Source: Actinomycetota bacterium
GTDB lineage: Bacteria; Actinomycetota; Actinomycetes; Streptosporangiales; Streptosporangiaceae
Length of the DNA: 6,535 nt
Assembly (NCBI GenBank): GCA_003140115.1
Contig: PLIQ01000227.1
Span: forward strand, 14,586-21,120
Direction: 5' to 3'
Shown here: positions 5,395 to 6,535 of the stretch, piece by piece
Numbering within the stretch: position 1 is the stretch's first letter
Layout: every line of letters begins with the position of its first letter
Position numbers and translations under genes: made by a program
Notes under the pieces: model-generated
Told to the model about the DNA's origin: nothing
Database searches by the model: none
What the model saw: only the letters and a program-made list of their open reading frames with translations

Positions 5395-5400
5395 ATCGTA
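5395..5400 (-). promoter_or_regulatory. -10 element of a leaderless promoter for the histidine phosphatase operon
   Basis: The minus strand reads TACGAT, a TANNNT-type -10, followed by 6 bases and then the ATG at 5388. Transcription starting 7 bases after the hexamer would begin on the A of the start codon. Leaderless transcripts with this spacing are common in actinomycetes, and the absence of any ribosome binding site agrees. No clear -35 is visible. Confidence 0.55.
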
Positions 5401-5457
5401 GTCAGAGCCTTCCAGACCGGGCGGCGCGCGGCCGGCCGAATCGATCTAGCTGGGGTG

Positions 5458-5487
5458 TTGCCCCGTACCGCCCATCACATGAATAAT
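5458..5487 (+). promoter_or_regulatory. Promoter of the Rieske oxygenase gene
   Basis: A -35 TTGCCC (5458-5463, 4 of 6 consensus) is separated by 18 bases from a -10 AATAAT (5482-5487, 5 of 6). This is the only AT-rich hexamer cluster in the 146-base divergent region. The predicted start near 5494 gives a leader of about 40 bases. Confidence 0.5.
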
Positions 5488-5488
5488 C

Positions 5489-5503
5489 GAAACCGGCAGT
5501 TTC
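5489..5503 (+). promoter_or_regulatory. Inverted repeat (candidate operator) at the Rieske gene's predicted transcription start
   Basis: A 15-base dyad with perfect 5-base arms, GAAAC (5489-5493) and GTTTC (5499-5503), and one further symmetric pair inside. It starts 2 bases after the -10 hexamer and covers the predicted transcription start, which would suit repression by a dimeric regulator. Confidence 0.5.
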
Positions 5504-5524
5504 ACCAGACTGATTCCGCTAACT

Positions 5525-5530
5525 AGGAGA
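5525..5530 (+). promoter_or_regulatory. Ribosome binding site of the Rieske oxygenase gene
   Basis: AGGAGA lies 4 bases before the ATG at 5535, supporting this start; the -10 hexamer and dyad lie further upstream. Confidence 0.75.
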
Positions 5531-5534
5531 CGAC

Positions 5535-6535
5535 ATGGTTTACGTCCCGCATCGCGGAGATCTGCCGGCCAGGTTCGGCGCGGGCGTGCCGCTGATCCCC
5601 GACATCGGCCCCGCCGAGCTCGACTCCCGTGTCTACACCGACCCGGCCCGGTTCGAGGCCGAGCGCCGCAAGGTGCTGAACCGCAGCTGGCAGATCATCT
5701 GCCGGTCCAGCGAGATCCCGGGCACCGGTGATCACGTGGTGTGGGAGGGTCAGGGCGAGACCGTCGTCATCAGCCGCCGCCGCGACGGCACTATCAGCGG
5801 CTTCCACAACGTCTGCCAGCACCGCGGTGCCCGGATCGTGCCCAGGTCGGGCCAAGGTGCCCGCCGCTTCACCTGCCGCTGGCATAGCTGGAGCTATGAC
5901 CTGCAGGGCACGCTGGTCGGCGTGCCGGACCGCGAGGACTTCGACGAGCGGCAGCTCAAGGACGCGTGCGCGCCGGGGATCGAGGTCGCCGAATGGGGCG
6001 GCTGGGTGTGGGCGGTGCTCGCCGGGCCGGGCGCCGCGCCGCCGCTGGCGGACTGGATCGGCGCGGAGATCGCGGGCGACCTGGGTGCCTACCGGATGGA
6101 AGACATGGTGCTGCACGACAAGCTCACCTGGGAGCTGGAGGCGAACTGGAAGGTCGTCATCGACGGCTTCAACGAGAACTATCACGCGGCCCACCTGCAC
6201 TCCATCTCCCCGCAGGATGTCAAGGACGGCCGGTTCAGCACGTACTTCGTGTTCGGCCGCAACGGCATGATGGTGATCCCGTACAAGGGCGTGCTGCCGG
6301 AGCTGAACCAGTCCCTGGACCACCAGGGCCTGGCCATCTGCCACTACACGATCTTCCCGACCTCGGTGTTCAACAACAACCCGGCCCACCTCCAGCTGTT
6401 CCGCGCGGTCCCGATCGCGGTCGACCGGACCCGGTTCGAGACCTGGGAGCTGTGGTACCCCGACGGCGACGACGAGTACCTGACCAAGACCGGCGCCCAC
6501 TGGGAGCGGCTCAAGAGCGTGGTCGCCGAGGACGT
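5535..6535 (+). CDS. Rieske [2Fe-2S] ring-hydroxylating oxygenase, large (alpha) subunit, 3' end outside window
   Basis: The frame runs from ATG 5535 to the window edge without a stop (333 full codons). The N-terminal Rieske domain has CQH (94-96) and CRWH (114-117), that is C-x-H-x17-C-x2-H, which binds the [2Fe-2S] cluster. The catalytic domain follows: WELEANWKVVIDGFNENYHAAHLH (199-222) carries His217 and His222 for the mononuclear iron and Glu214 at the position that passes electrons between subunits, where Asp is more usual. The third iron ligand should lie just beyond the window. Such enzymes use O2 and electrons from a reductase/ferredoxin to hydroxylate or dealkylate aromatic, steroid, terpenoid or quaternary amine substrates. 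No reductase, ferredoxin or beta subunit is visible here. It has its own promoter and is divergent from the histidine phosphatase operon. The family is certain; the substrate is not identifiable from sequence alone. Confidence 0.95.
   Translation, partial: MVYVPHRGDLPARFGAGVPLIPDIGPAELDSRVYTDPARFEAERRKVLNRSWQIICRSSEIPGTGDHVVWEGQGETVVISRRRDGTISGFHNVCQHRGARIVPRSGQGARRFTCRWHSWSYDLQGTLVGVPDREDFDERQLKDACAPGIEVAEWGGWVWAVLAGPGAAPPLADWIGAEIAGDLGAYRMEDMVLHDKLTWELEANWKVVIDGFNENYHAAHLHSISPQDVKDGRFSTYFVFGRNGMMVIPYKGVLPELNQSLDHQGLAICHYTIFPTSVFNNNPAHLQLFRAVPIAVDRTRFETWELWYPDGDDEYLTKTGAHWERLKSVVAED

Noticed and set aside
5523..6500. 325-codon open frame on the minus strand
   Set aside because: It is antisense to the Rieske oxygenase, whose cluster and iron motifs are unmistakable. 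Its protein is a Val/Ala/Asp/Arg-rich shadow.

Overview
This window is GC-rich DNA with strong G/C preference at third codon positions, dense coding, short intergenic gaps, strong AGGAGG-type ribosome binding sites and one apparently leaderless gene. That points to a high-GC actinomycete; the genus cannot be read from the sequence. There are no RNA genes, transposases, CRISPR arrays or phage genes. The gene content resembles a chromosomal catabolic locus for a hydrophobic or aromatic compound.

Layout. (1) Bases 3-467, plus strand: the C-terminal end of a gene that begins before the window, with a kinase-like motif. (2) Bases 500-2647, minus strand: a likely catabolic unit read right to left, SDR dehydrogenase A (2647-1901), SDR dehydrogenase B (1804-1025) and a SnoaL/NTF2-like protein (994-500). 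Dehydrogenase B has its own promoter, with a dyad in the -35/-10 spacer and a duplicated Shine-Dalgarno block in its leader. (3) Bases 2648-2753: a divergent promoter region centred on a long, nearly perfect palindrome. (4) Bases 2754-3080, plus strand: a small NIPSNAP-like protein, ending 4 bases from the next, convergent gene. (5) Bases 3085-5388, minus strand: an apparent three-gene operon read right to left, made of a histidine phosphatase (5388-4630), an APH/ACAD10-type phosphotransferase (4610-3606) and a 150-residue helical protein (3537-3085). (6) Bases 5389-5534: a second divergent control region. (7) Base 5535 to the right edge, plus strand: the large subunit of a Rieske ring-hydroxylating oxygenase, cut off by the window end.

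How the genes may work together (inference). The Rieske oxygenase would hydroxylate a substrate and the two SDRs would oxidise alcohol or hydroxyacyl intermediates. The SnoaL-like and NIPSNAP-like proteins would be small accessory enzymes or binding proteins. The phosphotransferase with a small helical partner recalls the LvaA/LvaB pair of levulinate catabolism, in which a hydroxyacyl-CoA is phosphorylated before its hydroxyl group is moved or removed. The same operon here also encodes a phosphatase-fold protein, which makes it the most interesting part of the window. The substrate is unknown, and no regulator gene is present although three dyad operators are visible.
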